64,000 bases of DNA from Pipra filicauda. Its lineage: Eukaryota; Chordata; Aves; Passeriformes; Pipridae. A program made the translations under genes and the position numbers. Below, piece after piece: positions 62,101-64,000 of the stretch. Below the pieces are notes generated by a model, which made no database searches, had not been told where the DNA came from, and was given only the letters and a program-made list of their open reading frames with translations. Positions within the stretch are counted from its first letter, which is position 1; each line of letters starts with the position of its first letter. The stretch spans positions 62,001 through 126,000 of the forward strand of contig NW_024104318.1 of assembly GCF_003945595.2 (NCBI RefSeq), given 5' to 3'.

Positions 62101-64000
62101 ATCTTTTTTTTCTCACAGCCCAAGATTCCCCAACTAGAAAATGCTACTATGTCGGTCAAGATCTGGACTATTCTTCTGATCATTTTAAAAAGCCTCTAAA
62201 ATTAAATCCTCTAAAACTTAAAAGCTATTGCTTCAAAATTATTTTCTAAGACTTTTGATGATTTTACTGTTGGCAAAAGAGGATAACAGTTTTCCACCTC
62301 AGGGCTCATCACTAAACACACAGTCTCAAGAGTGTCAGGGAAGAGAAGCAGCTTTCCTCTCAAATTGTTTCTGAAGGTTGGATGCTCATACAATATTCAA
62401 TGCCTGTAAAAACAGTCCTGCCCAAGCAGGGTGCATTTCAGCAGTTGTTCGTAGCAAAGCATACTTCACAGATTCTGTTGACAGACACTGCCCTTCACTA
62501 ATAGCAACAGGGAACAGGGAACCTGCCCTTCAACATTCAGGCAAAACAAATCTCTCTGGCTTCCATACTACTTCTCACCTTGAATTCTTTGGGCCGGTAC
62601 CTCCTGACCCCATTTCACTGCTGAGTTCTCTAGCCTGCTTTAAACCTTTGCTGATCCTCATCCCACCTCAGTAAAACCATTCCAAAGGAAATCCCTTAAA
62701 GGGGTGCCAAGCATCAGCACAACATACCAGTTGTATAATTGGTAAAATGCTTTGTTCCACCACACCTTGATTTAAACTGAAATTTTAATTGTTTGATGTG
62801 CAATTGTGAATCCACTACAAGGATCTAGCAAAAATGGTGTTCACAGAGGGGAGGGTTCACAGCCTGTTTTCTTTTCTTTGATCCACCAAGTACCAACAAG
62901 CAGAAATACACCCCTGATATGCTTTAAAGAGTAGCCGGTAGCCTACTGTGTAACACGAAAAGAGATGTTAAATCCACAGACTGTATCAACTGCTTGGGCT
63001 TTCATTAAGGAATAAGCAATTCAAATTCATATAAGACATGAAATAAAAAATTATTAAATCTCCTGAGAGAGGCAACGCCACACACACCACAGCAAGACTG
63101 AAGCAACAGAACCAGATCTCTCCACTCAAGCAGCACTGCGTCAGTGGAATTATAGCTCCATCTCAAGACTCAACAAATCCTCCTCCAAGGCATTATATTA
63201 TATATACATTGAAATTTGATGCTTATTAAAGCATAATTCAAGATGTTCATTACCTATCACTGGAGGCCCACACCTATCACCCCCAAATCAGTCAGCATGT
63301 TAACTGCCCTTAGGTGTCACAAGAAATCAAATAAATGGATTGGTGAGACAATTTCTGTACATATTCACTTCACATTTAATAGATGTCCTTGCTGATTGTG
63401 ACTGGAACTTCTTTCACTAGGTCAGGGGCACAGGAGGGGGAGACAACAGAAATGGAGGTGGGGAGCCACACATCTGAGCATCGTTTCCAAGCACCCTTTC
63501 CAACAACACAACATTACCTCAGTGCTAACCCAAAACCCTAACATGGATGGAGTTCCACTTTGAGTAGGAAAGGAGTGGCAAGTCTAGTATTTTGTCTCCA
63601 TCATTCCCCTCACTGCCAAAAAGCTGATTGCAATGCCAGTTTGATAATTTGTTTCTATGACATTTCGATTTGAAAAAAATTAGCTCTTTTCAGGTTCTAG
63701 TAAGCAGGAAACATGCAGCTGAACCTGCAGGCCAGAAGTGACCAGTGCAATCAATTTCTACATTACTCACTTTTTACAGTGATTCTCTCATCCCTTTTAC
63801 AGAGATTCCATCATTTTCTTAGCTTTCTATCACTCAGTGGAATAATTTCGATGTACAAAGGATTATAATTTCATAATGCAAAAAGACAGATTAGGAGTCA
63901 TGCCATTCTGTAAGCTCCAGTGTCCCAGAAAAAGCAACTGCAATACCTTGCTTTTACAAAATTTAATTGGGTTTGTGTGGCGAGGTTGTGGTCATGGAGT
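59126..64000. other. Unique non-coding DNA, no gene seen
   Basis: AT-rich to the end of the window, with frames up to 115 codons (60371-60718, plus) and no recognised domain. A short inverted repeat CTTGCTGG-GTCCT-CCAGCAAG lies at 61380-61400. No mobile element, RNA gene or CpG island was recognised. Confidence 0.5.

Overview
The window looks like AT-rich, intronic or intergenic DNA from a bird nuclear genome. The main evidence for a bird is three decayed copies of CR1, the dominant avian LINE. One copy covers the end of the reverse transcriptase gene plus the 3' region (about 11815-12668, plus strand). Two are short pieces on the minus strand (about 20656-20770 and 58988-59125). CpG is scarce, recognisable repeats are few, and microsatellites are short, which fits a bird better than a mammal. 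I see no bacterial-style gene organisation and no convincing multi-exon protein-coding gene. Most open frames are of chance length for this base composition.

Layout. 1-11.8 kb: unique AT-rich DNA with a 24-base A run (1809-1832), an exact 134-bp tandem duplication (4249-4518) and a 16-bp perfect palindrome (6701-6716). 11.8-12.7 kb: the largest CR1 copy, with a recognisable but mutated reverse transcriptase C-terminus. 12.7-34.3 kb: mostly unique DNA. It holds an unexplained 165-codon ORF (15433-15930, minus), a CR1 3'-end stub, a weak exon-like ORF near 27.4-27.7 kb beside a 65-nt G-free tract, a TG/TA microsatellite (28.4 kb), and a 60-bp sequence present twice about 955 bp apart (31139 and 32094). 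34.3-34.66 kb: a tRNA-headed SINE on the minus strand with intact A and B boxes and an exact 13-bp target-site duplication. 34.7-64 kb: unique DNA with two strong small inverted repeats (45911-45954, 48635-48668), AT and CA microsatellites, a CpG-rich patch near 54.9 kb and the third CR1 piece.

The strongest observation is the SINE. Its head resembles tRNA-Glu, its body is unfamiliar to me, it carries 13 CpGs in about 317 bp, and it ends in a short hairpin followed by an ATT-like tail instead of poly(A). That pattern suggests a recently active SINE mobilised by an RTE-type LINE, not by CR1. If confirmed, it would narrow the host to a bird lineage with such elements. No genes here can be shown to work together. 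The window may lie inside a long intron or a gene desert, and the sequence alone does not decide which.
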